This document shows, one piece after another, positions 16,489 through 25,868 of a stretch of 64,000 nucleotides of DNA; position 1 is the stretch's first letter, and each line of letters opens with the position of its first letter. The stretch is from Haemophilus influenzae (lineage in GTDB: Bacteria; Pseudomonadota; Gammaproteobacteria; Enterobacterales; Pasteurellaceae): NCBI RefSeq assembly GCF_900475755.1, contig NZ_LS483411.1:496001-560000 (forward strand), read 5' to 3'. The notes under the pieces are model-generated. The model was not told the DNA's origin and searched no databases. It was given only the letters and a program-made list of their open reading frames with translations. The position numbers were made by a program, and so were the translations under genes.

Positions 16489-18720
16489 ATGGTTGCTGTT
16501 CGTGGTTCTCATTTGTTAAATCCGCAGGATTTTGTGATTGAACAATGGTGTGCTGGCTTAAAACTGGCAGAACAAACAGAAAAAAGTTTGATCGATGCGT
16601 GGTATTACGTACGTGATTTAATGAATATCTATCCTGATGAAATGAAGAATGCGACCTTGATACTGCAGTCTGGCGTGGAAATGGTAGAAATTTTGCACGA
16701 ACTTAATATGGATGCGGAAACATTGCTTACTGCAATGCTGTTTCCTGTGGTTGCAAATAAATTAACAGACTGGGAAAGTCTAAAAGAAAAGTTTGGTGCG
16801 AAAATCACTAAATTGCTTAAAGGCGTGTTGGAAATGGATAATATTCGCCAACTCAATGCCAGCCATTCCGCTAATGCGTTACAAGTGGATAATGTTCGCC
16901 GTATGTTGTTGGCAATGGTGGACGATTTCCGCTGCGTAATCATTAAACTTGCTGAACGCATTACTTTCTTGCGTGATGCAGAGCATCGTTGCGCTGAAGA
17001 AGACAAAGTCCTTGCTGCCAAAGAATGTTCTTATATTTATGCCCCACTTGCCGATCGTCTTGGGATTGGTCAGTTGAAATGGGAGTTAGAAGATTACTGC
17101 TTCCGTTATCTCCATCCTGAACAATATCGCGTTATTGCTAAATTATTGCAGGAACGTCGTCTTGATCGTGAACATTATATTGCTGATTTCGTCAGTGAGT
17201 TGAGCGGTTATTTACGTGAAAATATTGAGCAAGTGGAAGTTTATGGTCGTCCGAAACATATTTACAGCATTTGGCGAAAAATGCAGAAAAAGCATCTTGA
17301 GTTTAGCGGTTTATATGATGTAAGAGCGGTCAGAATTATCGTGCAAAAATTGCAAGATTGTTATACCGCACTTGGGATTGTTCATACTCAATTTAAACAC
17401 TTACCCAAAGAATTTGACGATTATGTCGCGAACCCGAAACCGAACGGTTATCAATCTATTCATACTGTTGTTTTAGGTAAAGGTGGCAAGCCAATTGAAG
17501 TGCAAATTCGAACTCAACAAATGCATGATGATGCAGAGTTGGGTGTGGCTGCACACTGGAAATATAAAGAGGGCAATACAGGCAGTATGTCTGCCTACGA
17601 AGAAAAAATTGCATGGTTGCGTAAATTGCTAGCTTGGCAAGATGATATTACGGATTCAGGCGAAGTGATGGCAGAATTGCGTAGCCAAGTGTTTGATGAC
17701 CGCGTGTATGTGTTTACGCCGAAAGGCGAAGTGGTGGATTTGCCAACGGGATCTACGCCATTAGATTTTGCTTATGCCATTCATAGTGAAATTGGTCATC
17801 GCTGCATCGGGACAAAAGTGGCGGGGCGTATTGTGCCATTTACCTATCAGCTACAAATGGGCGATCAAATCGATATTATTACCCAGAAAAATCCTAACCC
17901 GAGCCGTGACTGGCTAAACCCAAATTTAGGATTTACCCATACGTCAAAATCTCGTGCCAAAATCCAAGCGTGGTTTAAAAAACAAGATCGCGATAAAAAT
18001 ATTCCAGCAGGAAAAGAATTACTCGATAATGAACTCGCGCGTTTAAATTTAAGTATTAAGCAAATAGAACCTTATGCATTGCCACGCTATAACTTGAAAA
18101 ATTTAGACGATCTTTATGCAGGTATTGGCAGTGGCGATATTCGTTTAAATAACTTAATCAATTTCTTACAAAGTAAATTGATTAAAGTGACTGCTGAAGA
18201 AGCGGATCAGGAAATTCTGCGTCACGTTGCTAATAAAAGTGCGGTAAATTCTCAGCAGAAATCTGAAAAGAACAATGGCTATGTGATTGTGGAAGGAGTA
18301 GGCAATCTTATGCATCATATTGCACGTTGCTGCCAGCCTATTCCCGGTGATGCGATTGTTGGTTATATCACAATGGGGCGTGGTATTTCTATTCACCGAG
18401 CGGATTGTGAACAATTCTTAGATTTACAAGTGGCTCATCCAGAACGCGTGGTGGAATCTATTTGGGGCGAAAATTATGCAAGTGGTTTCCATATTAATAT
18501 CCGTATTGTGGCAGGGGATCGCAATGGCTTATTGCGTGATATTACGACGGTTCTGGCAAATGAAAAAATTAGCGTATTAGGGGTCTCAAGCCGTGCTGAT
18601 ACCAAAAAACAGCTTGCTACCATTGATATGGAAATTGAACTCCATAATGTTGAAAGTTTAAGTAAAATATTGGCTCGATTAGCAAAATTAGATGATGTTA
18701 TCGAAGCCAAACGTTTATAA
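16489..18720 (+). CDS. relA: GTP pyrophosphokinase (ppGpp synthetase I)
   Basis: A 743-residue ribosome-associated stringent-response enzyme. Domain order: inactive HD-like hydrolase domain (about 50-200, with the HD pair replaced around FPVVANKLTDW), synthetase domain (YGRPKHIYSIWRKMQKKH to QIRTQQMHDDAELGVAAHWK, about 245-370), TGS domain (VFTPKGEVVDLPTGSTPLDF, about 410-470), a zinc-finger region (HIARCCQPIPGD), and a C-terminal ACT domain. Loss of the catalytic HD pair marks RelA rather than SpoT. GGGGGTG lies just before the ATG. Confidence 0.96.
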   Translation: MVAVRGSHLLNPQDFVIEQWCAGLKLAEQTEKSLIDAWYYVRDLMNIYPDEMKNATLILQSGVEMVEILHELNMDAETLLTAMLFPVVANKLTDWESLKEKFGAKITKLLKGVLEMDNIRQLNASHSANALQVDNVRRMLLAMVDDFRCVIIKLAERITFLRDAEHRCAEEDKVLAAKECSYIYAPLADRLGIGQLKWELEDYCFRYLHPEQYRVIAKLLQERRLDREHYIADFVSELSGYLRENIEQVEVYGRPKHIYSIWRKMQKKHLEFSGLYDVRAVRIIVQKLQDCYTALGIVHTQFKHLPKEFDDYVANPKPNGYQSIHTVVLGKGGKPIEVQIRTQQMHDDAELGVAAHWKYKEGNTGSMSAYEEKIAWLRKLLAWQDDITDSGEVMAELRSQVFDDRVYVFTPKGEVVDLPTGSTPLDFAYAIHSEIGHRCIGTKVAGRIVPFTYQLQMGDQIDIITQKNPNPSRDWLNPNLGFTHTSKSRAKIQAWFKKQDRDKNIPAGKELLDNELARLNLSIKQIEPYALPRYNLKNLDDLYAGIGSGDIRLNNLINFLQSKLIKVTAEEADQEILRHVANKSAVNSQQKSEKNNGYVIVEGVGNLMHHIARCCQPIPGDAIVGYITMGRGISIHRADCEQFLDLQVAHPERVVESIWGENYASGFHINIRIVAGDRNGLLRDITTVLANEKISVLGVSSRADTKKQLATIDMEIELHNVESLSKILARLAKLDDVIEAKRL

Positions 18721-18734
18721 AAATAGGAAAGTTT

Positions 18735-19091
18735 ATGTATAAAACAACGGGGCTAACTCATTTAATCAATTCCACTAAATATTCATTACAAGGCTTAAAA
18801 AGTGCGTTTAAGAATGAAACGGCCTTTCGCCAAGAGTGTTTTCTTGCCTGCATTTTAATTCCTCTTGCTTTCTTTTTAGGCGAAACAAAAATTGAAATTA
18901 TCTCGATGATTTCTTCTGTTTTGCTTGTGATGGCGTTAGAACTTTTAAACAGTGCGGTGGAAGCTGTCGTTGATCGCGTTGGTACAGAACGCCACGAACT
19001 TTCAGGGCGTGCGAAAGATCAAGGTTCTGCATCGGTATTTATTGCCCTTTGTATTGTCGGTATCGTTTGGGGCGGAATTTTATTCTTCTAG
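18735..19091 (+). CDS. dgkA: diacylglycerol kinase
   Basis: A 118-residue three-helix membrane kinase with the signature ELLNSAVEAVVDRVG followed by ELSGRAKDQGSASVF. It recycles diacylglycerol made during membrane-derived glucan or lipopolysaccharide decoration to phosphatidic acid. It follows relA by 14 bases, probably in one transcript, and ends at an uptake-signal terminator. Confidence 0.95.
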   Translation: MYKTTGLTHLINSTKYSLQGLKSAFKNETAFRQECFLACILIPLAFFLGETKIEIISMISSVLLVMALELLNSAVEAVVDRVGTERHELSGRAKDQGSASVFIALCIVGIVWGGILFF

Positions 19092-19098
19092 CCCTTCA

Positions 19099-19128
19099 AA
19101 AGTGCGGTAAGTTTTTACCGCATTTTTG
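19099..19128 (+). terminator. uptake-signal dyad terminator after dgkA
   Basis: TGCGGTAA (inside AAGTGCGGTAA) pairs with TTACCGCA across a short T loop and is followed by TTTTTG. Part of the stem is a complete uptake signal. Confidence 0.8.
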
Positions 19129-19173
19129 ATTTATTCAATCACGTCAAAATCATTTATAAAAATAAGGAAAAAT

Positions 19174-20106
<933 letters not shown>

Positions 20107-20107
<1 letters not shown>

Positions 20108-21153
20108 TGCAAAATAATTTAAATTTACACCGCACTTTGCTTGGCATCGCTGCGGTAATTATTATCTTAGCTGGCGTAAAATTGGCGGCAGAAATTGTGG
20201 TGCCATTTTTACTATCGCTATTTATTGCGATAATTTGTTCGCCGATAATTAAGGCGATGACCCAACGCCACGTCCCGCATTGGTTAGCCATTACTTTACT
20301 TTTCGTCTTGATTTCTTTGGTATTTTTCTTCTTAGTCGGGTTGATTAACAGCACAGCAAGAGAATTTACCCAATCTATTCCACAATATAAAATTTTGCTT
20401 TCACAACGCATAAATGATTTGACTGCTTTATCGCAACGTTTCAATTTGCCTTTCACGCTTTCGCGTGAAACCATCCAAGAAAATTTTGACCCAAGCATCA
20501 TTATGAATTTTGTGAGCCGAGTATTGCTGAATTTCTCTGGTGTGGTGAGTAATGTGTTTGTTTTAGTGTTAGTCGTGATTTTTATGCTTGCTGAAGCGCC
20601 AACGATGAAACATAAATTTGCTATGGTGATTAGCTCAACACATTATGATGCAGTCAAAGAAGAACGTCATATTGACCGAGTTTTGCAAGGCGTAATTGGT
20701 TATCTTGGAATTAAAAGCATCACGAGCTTACTGACTGGTGTTGGGGTATTTATTTTGTTGGAAGCCTGTGGCGTTCAATATGCCATTTTGTGGGCAACCT
20801 TGAGTTTCTTGCTGAATTATATTCCCAATATAGGTTCTATCATTGCAGCTATTCCGATTATTGTGCAAGCCTTATTACTGAACGGTTTTGGCATTGGCTT
20901 TGGCGTGGCAATTGGTGTTATTGCGATCAATATGGTTGTCGGTAACATTATTGAGCCTAAAATGATGGGACAACGATTAGGGCTTTCAACCTTAGTGGTG
21001 TTCCTTTCATTATTGTTTTGGGGATGGTTACTTGGAACAGTGGGAATGCTACTGTCTGTTCCTTTGACGATGGCATTAAAAATTGCCTTGGAGTCCAGTC
21101 CCAATACAGCGAAATATGCCTGTCTATTGGGGGATGTCGAAGATTTCAAATAG
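20107..21153 (+). CDS. AI-2E/PerM-family membrane permease
   Basis: A 348-residue multi-pass membrane protein of the AI-2E transporter (PerM/TqsA/YdgG) family. Hydrophobic hairpins lie at about 10-85, a soluble stretch at about 90-140, and further helices follow. The family motif GSIIAAIPIIVQALL and the region GNIIEPKMMGQRLGLSTLVV are near the C-terminus. Substrate unknown; some relatives export AI-2 or protons/Na+. Start GTG at 20107 shares one base with the glnB stop, so it is translationally coupled. Confidence 0.82.
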
Positions 21154-21167
21154 ATTTTAGAGATAAA

Positions 21168-21195
21168 AGTGCGGTGAATTTTCACCGCATTTTTT
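21168..21195. terminator. bidirectional uptake-signal terminator between permease and priA
   Basis: AAGTGCGGTGAA pairs with TTCACCGCATTTTTT around a two-base loop. The genes on both sides converge here and the stem reaches the priA stop codon. Confidence 0.8.
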
Positions 21196-23386
21196 ATGAT
21201 AAGTCTTGCGGATCAACGTCCAAAATTAACCGCACTTGGCTGTTTTTTTCAAGTTCGGCTTGTTGATATTCTCTCAATGCTTTTTGCAACGTCATTCTTG
21301 ACGGATGCTGCAATAATAACTGCCAGCGATATTGCCCTGCTTTTTTGCTGAACGGTGCAGGCATTGGACCAAGCATTTGTAATCCCGCGATTTGCTTTGA
21401 TTGAAAAAAATCTGCAATCTGGCTTAAGCAATTTTCTGCAAGCTCAGAATGTCTAGCCTGTGCTTTGAATAACGCCTGAAAAGTGAAAGGGGGTAATCCC
21501 ATTGAATGGCGTAATTGTAAGGTTTCTTTGGCAAAAGCTTGATAACCATTTGCCAATAAGGTGGTAAGCAAAGGATGATCGGGATAATGTGTTTGTAGCA
21601 CGACTTCGCCTTGTTTATCGGCACGTCCAGCACGTCCAGCAACTTGAATATAAAGTTGAGCTAAACGTTCTTCTGCACGAAAATCCAGTGAAAATAATGC
21701 ACTATCTACATTCACTAAGGCAACGAGGGTAACATTCGGAAAATGATGCCCTTTCGCAAGCATTTGTGTGCCAATCAAAATTTGGCTTTTGCCTTGTTGA
21801 ATATCTTCTAAATAACCTTCCAATTTTCCTTTACGCGAAGTACTATCGCGGTCGATTCGTGCTACAGAATAATGAGGAAATAGCGTTTTCAAGGTTTCTT
21901 CTAATTGTTCCGTGCCGAGACCTGTGGTGACTAAATGGGTAGAACCGCAATCGCCACATTGACGAGGAATAGTTTTCTGAGTGCCACAATGATGACAACG
22001 CAATACATTTTGATGTTGATGATAGGTATAAGGTTTTTCACAATGAGGGCATTGGGCGATCCAACCACATTCGTGGCAAAGCAATACGGGCGCAAAGCCA
22101 CGACGATTTAAGAAAAGCAACACTTGATTGCCTTTTTCAAGGTGGGCTTTCATTCGTTCCAATAAGGGTTTTGAAAGCCCGTTTTGTATGTTTTGATTTT
22201 TCAAATCAATAACGAAATGACGAAGTGCGGTAGAATTTCCCGCTCTTTTTGATAAAACTAAATGTTGGTATTTGCCGTTTTGTACATTATTAATACTTTC
22301 TAAACTTGGCGTGGCGGAGCCCATTAATACCGCAATATTTAGTTTTTGAGCCAGTACAATCGCTAAGTCTCGCGCATGGTAACGCCAACTGTCTTGCTGT
22401 TTGTAAGACGAGTCGTGTTCTTCGTCCAAAATAATTGCACCAAGATTAGAAAATTGCGTGAACAATGCCGATCTCGTGCCAATCACAATGGCATTTTGTC
22501 CAGAGCGGGCGCGATCCCATACATAAAGCCGTTGCGTATCGGTTAAATTAGAATGCAGTACATCAATTTCTACATTAAAACGTGCTTTAAAACGTTGCAC
22601 CGTTTGAGGTGTTAGTCCGATTTCGGGTACAAGCACCAATATTTGTTTACCCGATTTTAAAATTTCTTCAATATATTGCAGATAAATTTCTGTTTTGCCT
22701 GAACCTGTCACCCCATCGAGCAGCCATACGTTGAAACCAGAATGAAAGCGCAATTGACTAAACGATAAGGCTTGTTGCTTATTTAAGGTTAAACGATTTT
22801 CAGCATTGACAATTGGGTTATCGCCTAAGCTTTGTTGCCAGCTTAGGGGCTTTGTTTGGATAGTCATTTCCTCAATGAACCCTTTGGCTTTTAAGGCTGA
22901 CCAAATGGCAGAGGAAAAATTATTATTGCCTTTTTCAAGATCAGTTTCAGATAAGTATTGGAGGGCTTCAGCTTGCTTTTTCGAGCGTTTTAATTCGCCT
23001 TGTTCAAGGGCATTTTTCCCCGCATCTGTAATTCGCCAAAAAGTGCGGTCATTTTTCACCGCACTTTCGCCGTTACGTAATTTTACAGGCAAGGCTTGAA
23101 ATAACACATCGCCTAATCCTGCTTGATAATAATTTGCTGCCCAATGCAGCCAATTCCAATAAATAGGGGTAAAGATTGGTGCTAAATCTAATGGTTGAAG
23201 AATGGCTTTGAGCTTATCCTCTGGCACGTCCGATTTTGTCGGAAAATCAACCACAATGGCGATGCGTTTTTGCGTACCAAAAGGCACAAGAATACGCATA
23301 CCGATTTGTAATGAAACATCATCGGGGACGAGATAATCAAATAAACGAGGAAGCGGCACAGCCAGTGCCACTCGGACAATTTTCAT
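21194..23386 (-). CDS. priA: primosomal protein N', replication restart helicase
   Basis: A 730-residue superfamily-2 helicase that reloads the replisome at stalled forks. Features in order: N-terminal DNA-binding domain (MKIVRVALAVPLPRLFDYLV), Walker A GVTGSGKTE, DEEHDSSYKQQ box, zinc-binding cysteine cluster (CHECGWIAQCPHC and later CHHCG, CGDCGS), helicase motif VAGRAGRADKQGEV. The ORF extends 70 codons upstream, but the ATG at 23386 (AAGG before it) gives the family start and leaves room for divergent trmB. An inverted pair of uptake signals lies inside near 23040. Confidence 0.95.
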   Translation of the reverse strand: MKIVRVALAVPLPRLFDYLVPDDVSLQIGMRILVPFGTQKRIAIVVDFPTKSDVPEDKLKAILQPLDLAPIFTPIYWNWLHWAANYYQAGLGDVLFQALPVKLRNGESAVKNDRTFWRITDAGKNALEQGELKRSKKQAEALQYLSETDLEKGNNNFSSAIWSALKAKGFIEEMTIQTKPLSWQQSLGDNPIVNAENRLTLNKQQALSFSQLRFHSGFNVWLLDGVTGSGKTEIYLQYIEEILKSGKQILVLVPEIGLTPQTVQRFKARFNVEIDVLHSNLTDTQRLYVWDRARSGQNAIVIGTRSALFTQFSNLGAIILDEEHDSSYKQQDSWRYHARDLAIVLAQKLNIAVLMGSATPSLESINNVQNGKYQHLVLSKRAGNSTALRHFVIDLKNQNIQNGLSKPLLERMKAHLEKGNQVLLFLNRRGFAPVLLCHECGWIAQCPHCEKPYTYHQHQNVLRCHHCGTQKTIPRQCGDCGSTHLVTTGLGTEQLEETLKTLFPHYSVARIDRDSTSRKGKLEGYLEDIQQGKSQILIGTQMLAKGHHFPNVTLVALVNVDSALFSLDFRAEERLAQLYIQVAGRAGRADKQGEVVLQTHYPDHPLLTTLLANGYQAFAKETLQLRHSMGLPPFTFQALFKAQARHSELAENCLSQIADFFQSKQIAGLQMLGPMPAPFSKKAGQYRWQLLLQHPSRMTLQKALREYQQAELEKNSQVRLILDVDPQDLS

Positions 23387-23470
23387 AATCAACCTTGGGA
23401 AAAAATTTGCCCTATTATACGAGAAAAATTGGTATAATCGCCGCCAATTTTTTTCACGAACAAGATTTTT

Positions 23471-24211
23471 ATGACACAAACTTTTGCTGATCAAAAACGT
23501 AAAACCGTTGAAACCGCAGAATTTACCGAAGATGGCCGCTATAAACGCAAAGTCCGTAGTTTTGTTCTCCGCACTGGTCGTTTGAGCGAATTTCAAAGAA
23601 ATATGATGAATGATAACTGGGGAACACTTGGTTTAGATTATCAAACGGAACCTTTTGATTTTGCGAAGATTTATGGCAATGATAATCCAGTTGTATTAGA
23701 AATTGGCTTTGGAATGGGAAAATCGCTCGTGGATATGGCTTTTTCTAATCCCGACAAAAATTACCTTGGCATTGAAGTTCATACTCCAGGCGTTGGTGCT
23801 TGTATTGCTTATGCAGTGGAAAAAGGCGTCACGAATTTACGCGTGATTTGCCACGATGCAACGGAAATTTTACGAGACAGTATTGCAGATGGTGCACTTG
23901 GCGGTTTGCAATTATTTTTCCCCGATCCTTGGCATAAAGCAAAGCATCATAAACGTCGTATTGTTCAACCGCACTTTGTGACACAAGTTGTACAAAAATT
24001 AGGTGGAAATGGTTTTATCCATATGGCAACAGACTGGGAAAATTATGCAGAGCAAATGCTAGAAGTATTAAGCACGAATACCGATTTAGTGAATACCTCG
24101 AAAAATGGCGATTATATTCCAAGACCAGATTTTAGACCTTTAACTAAATTTGAAGCCAGAGGCCACAGACTTGGACACGGTGTTTGGGATTTATATTTTG
24201 TGAAGAAATAA
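23471..24211 (+). CDS. trmB: tRNA (guanine-46-N7)-methyltransferase
   Basis: A 246-residue SAM-dependent enzyme making m7G46 in tRNA. Motifs: [15 protein letters not shown] (SAM site), [29 protein letters not shown] (TrmB signature), [11 protein letters not shown]. Full length. It ends DLYFVKK, a sequence duplicated in degenerate form 150 bases downstream. Confidence 0.95.
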   Translation: MTQTFADQKRKTVETAEFTEDGRYKRKVRSFVLRTGRLSEFQRNMMNDNWGTLGLDYQTEPFDFAKIYGNDNPVVLEIGFGMGKSLVDMAFSNPDKNYLGIEVHTPGVGACIAYAVEKGVTNLRVICHDATEILRDSIADGALGGLQLFFPDPWHKAKHHKRRIVQPHFVTQVVQKLGGNGFIHMATDWENYAEQMLEVLSTNTDLVNTSKNGDYIPRPDFRPLTKFEARGHRLGHGVWDLYFVKK

Positions 24212-24228
24212 GCTGGTTTTAAATAATG

Positions 24229-24309
24229 CGTGGGCTTACGCCCACCCTACCACAAAATTTTCATAAACAACTATAATAATATTTCTCGTAGGGTGGGCGT
24301 AAGCCCACG
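24229..24309. repeat. inverted pair of REP-like elements with GTAG feet
   Basis: Two identical 22-base palindromic units face each other: the left unit at 24229-24250 reads on the minus strand, the right unit at 24288-24309 on the plus strand. Each begins with GTAG and then forms a hairpin GGTGGGC-GTAA-GCCCAC. The GTAG foot plus GC-rich stem is the hallmark of REP sequences mobilised by RAYT (TnpA-REP) transposases. 37 bases separate them. No RAYT gene is in the window. Confidence 0.75.
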
Positions 24310-24329
24310 AAATAACAAAAGAAATGCCT

Positions 24330-24395
24330 AATTTTGAGGCTAAAGACCACAAATTTAGGCTCAATATTTAGCATTTATACTTTGTGAAGAAATAA
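24330..24395 (+). pseudogene. decayed duplicate of the trmB 3' end
   Basis: The last 22 or so codons of trmB (from TTTGAAGCC to the TAA) recur here with the same spacing and no gaps. The final 27 bases or so are nearly identical (LYFVKK and TAA preserved at 24384-24395). The rest is altered mostly by G-to-A and C-to-T changes, one of which turns Trp into a stop. The REP-like pair lies between the working and the decayed copy. Confidence 0.75.
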
Positions 24396-24479
24396 GCGGA
24401 TTTTAACTAAACCCAATACCTAATTTATGAATTTAATATAAAATACGCGTTTGAATATAACCTTAATAGGAGAAATACA

Positions 24480-24824
24480 ATGTCTAAATCTTACAATCAA
24501 CGCCAACGCAAAAAACTTCATCTTGCGGAATTTCAAGAGCTTGGTTTTCTTGTCAATTTCCAATTTGCAGAAGGTACTTCGATTGAAACGGTAGATGAAA
24601 TCGTTGATCGTTTTATTAACGAAGTGATTCAACCAAATGGTCTAGCTTACGAAGGTAGCGGTTATTTACATTGGGAAGGTTTAGTTTGCCTAGAAAAAAT
24701 TGGCAAATGCGATGAAAGCCATCGTGAAACTGTGAAAAAATGGTTAGAAACAAATGGTTTGCAACAAATTGAAATAAGTGAATTATTTGACATTTGGTGG
24801 GAATATCCAGCAAAAGCAGAATAA
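24480..24824 (+). CDS. YggL family (DUF469) protein
   Basis: A 114-residue protein of the YggL/DUF469 family, often next to trmB in gamma-proteobacteria. The family start SYNQRQRKKLHLAEFQELGF and the end DIWWEYP are clear. A link of YggL to the 50S ribosomal subunit has been reported, but its function is not settled. AGGAG lies upstream of the ATG. A hairpin terminator follows. Confidence 0.85.
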   Translation: MSKSYNQRQRKKLHLAEFQELGFLVNFQFAEGTSIETVDEIVDRFINEVIQPNGLAYEGSGYLHWEGLVCLEKIGKCDESHRETVKKWLETNGLQQIEISELFDIWWEYPAKAE

Positions 24825-24837
24825 TCTAAATTGAAAG

Positions 24838-24868
24838 CAGCATAGCATAAATCGCTATGCTGTATTGT
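24838..24868 (+). terminator. terminator after yggL
   Basis: CAGCATAGC pairs perfectly with GCTATGCTG across a seven-base loop and is followed by TATTGTTTT, 14 bases after the stop. Confidence 0.75.
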
Positions 24869-24905
24869 TTTAATGCCTTGCAAAATTCATTAAACCTTAG
24901 ATTTT

Positions 24906-24959
24906 TTGATCTATAACAAATAAAGTTCAAATAATTGACAAACTACCTATTTTGGGTTG
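24906..24959 (+). promoter_or_regulatory. napF promoter region with FNR-like and possible NarP site
   Basis: TTGATCTATAACAA (24906-24919) differs from the FNR consensus TTGAT-N4-ATCAA at one position. TACCTAT (24944-24950) matches one heptamer of a NarP 7-2-7 site; the partner heptamer is poor. I recall published work showing FNR and NarP control of the H. influenzae napF promoter, which fits. The exact transcription start was not resolved. Confidence 0.55.
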
Positions 24960-25027
24960 TTTTCATTCATTTATCGTAAACACATAATCCGTCTTCTACA
25001 GAAGCATTTAGAAATATTTTAAAGACA

Positions 25028-25558
25028 ATGACCGTTGAAAATTTACCTCGCAGACAATTTTTACGCGGTAGATTTTCAACATTGAGCTGTTTAGAAAATA
25101 ATCAAAAACAGAATTTTGTGGGTATTAGACCGCCTTGGTCTGTGGAAAATTCTATTTTTGTGGAGCAATGTACACGCTGTGGCGATTGTCTTTCTGTCTG
25201 TGAAACCAATATTTTGGTAAAGGGCGATGCTGGCTTTCCTGAAGTTCGTTTTGATAATGGCGAATGTACTTTTTGTGGAAAATGTGCAGATGCTTGTAAA
25301 CAGCCTATTTTTCATCCTCGTGAGCAGTTGCCTTGGTCACATAAAATCGACATTGGCGTAGCTTGTTTAACTTTACACCGTATTGAATGCCGAACTTGCC
25401 AAGATAATTGTCCAGCTAATGCGATTCGTTTCAAATTACAAATGGGTGGCGTAGCACAACCTTTAGTTAATTTCGATGCTTGTAATGGCTGTGGGGCTTG
25501 TGTGCAAGGTTGCCCTGTGAATGCAATAACAATGAACGATCTAAAACAAAATGAATAA
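25028..25558 (+). CDS. napF: ferredoxin-type protein NapF
   Basis: A 176-residue cytoplasmic iron-sulfur protein with cysteine clusters CTRCGDCLSVC, CTFCGKCADAC, CRTCQDNCP and CNGCGACVQGCP. NapF is thought to help mature or load the NapA cofactor in the cytoplasm before Tat export. It is the first gene of napFDAGHBC and overlaps napD by 8 bases. Confidence 0.93.
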   Translation: MTVENLPRRQFLRGRFSTLSCLENNQKQNFVGIRPPWSVENSIFVEQCTRCGDCLSVCETNILVKGDAGFPEVRFDNGECTFCGKCADACKQPIFHPREQLPWSHKIDIGVACLTLHRIECRTCQDNCPANAIRFKLQMGGVAQPLVNFDACNGCGACVQGCPVNAITMNDLKQNE

Positions 25559-25832
25559 TACAAATTTAATATCAGAAAATGCGGGAGATTGGCACGTTGT
25601 TGGATTGATCGTGCAAGGTAATCCAAAAAAATTATCAGCAATTCAAACCGCACTTTTAGCGATTGAGCATACTGAAATTCCGACTTTTGATGAAAAACTT
25701 GGGAAATTTGTGGTGGTAATGCAATCGCACGATCAGCATCTCTTGCTTGAAAAAATGGAAAGTGTGAAAGATATCGACGGTGTGATTAATGTATCGTTGG
25801 TGTATCACGAGCAAGATGAACAAAATAAATAA
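25551..25832 (+). CDS. napD: NapA signal-binding chaperone NapD
   Basis: A 93-residue ferredoxin-fold chaperone (WHVVGLIVQGNPKKLSAIQT at the start, YHEQDE at the end). NapD binds the Tat signal peptide of NapA and delays export until the molybdenum cofactor is in. Its overlap with napF and place directly before napA suit that role. Confidence 0.9.
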   Translation: MNNTNLISENAGDWHVVGLIVQGNPKKLSAIQTALLAIEHTEIPTFDEKLGKFVVVMQSHDQHLLLEKMESVKDIDGVINVSLVYHEQDEQNK

Positions 25833-25868
25833 TTTTAAAATCAAACGTTTAACGTGGGGGAAAACGCG

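Noticed and set aside
23387..23596. 70-codon upstream extension of priA
   Set aside because: It runs into divergent trmB and through the shared promoter region; the family start is at 23386.
24229..24309. Possible minimal CRISPR array
   Set aside because: Only two units, in opposite orientation, with a 37-base spacer and no cas genes; the GTAG-foot palindrome design fits REP sequences.
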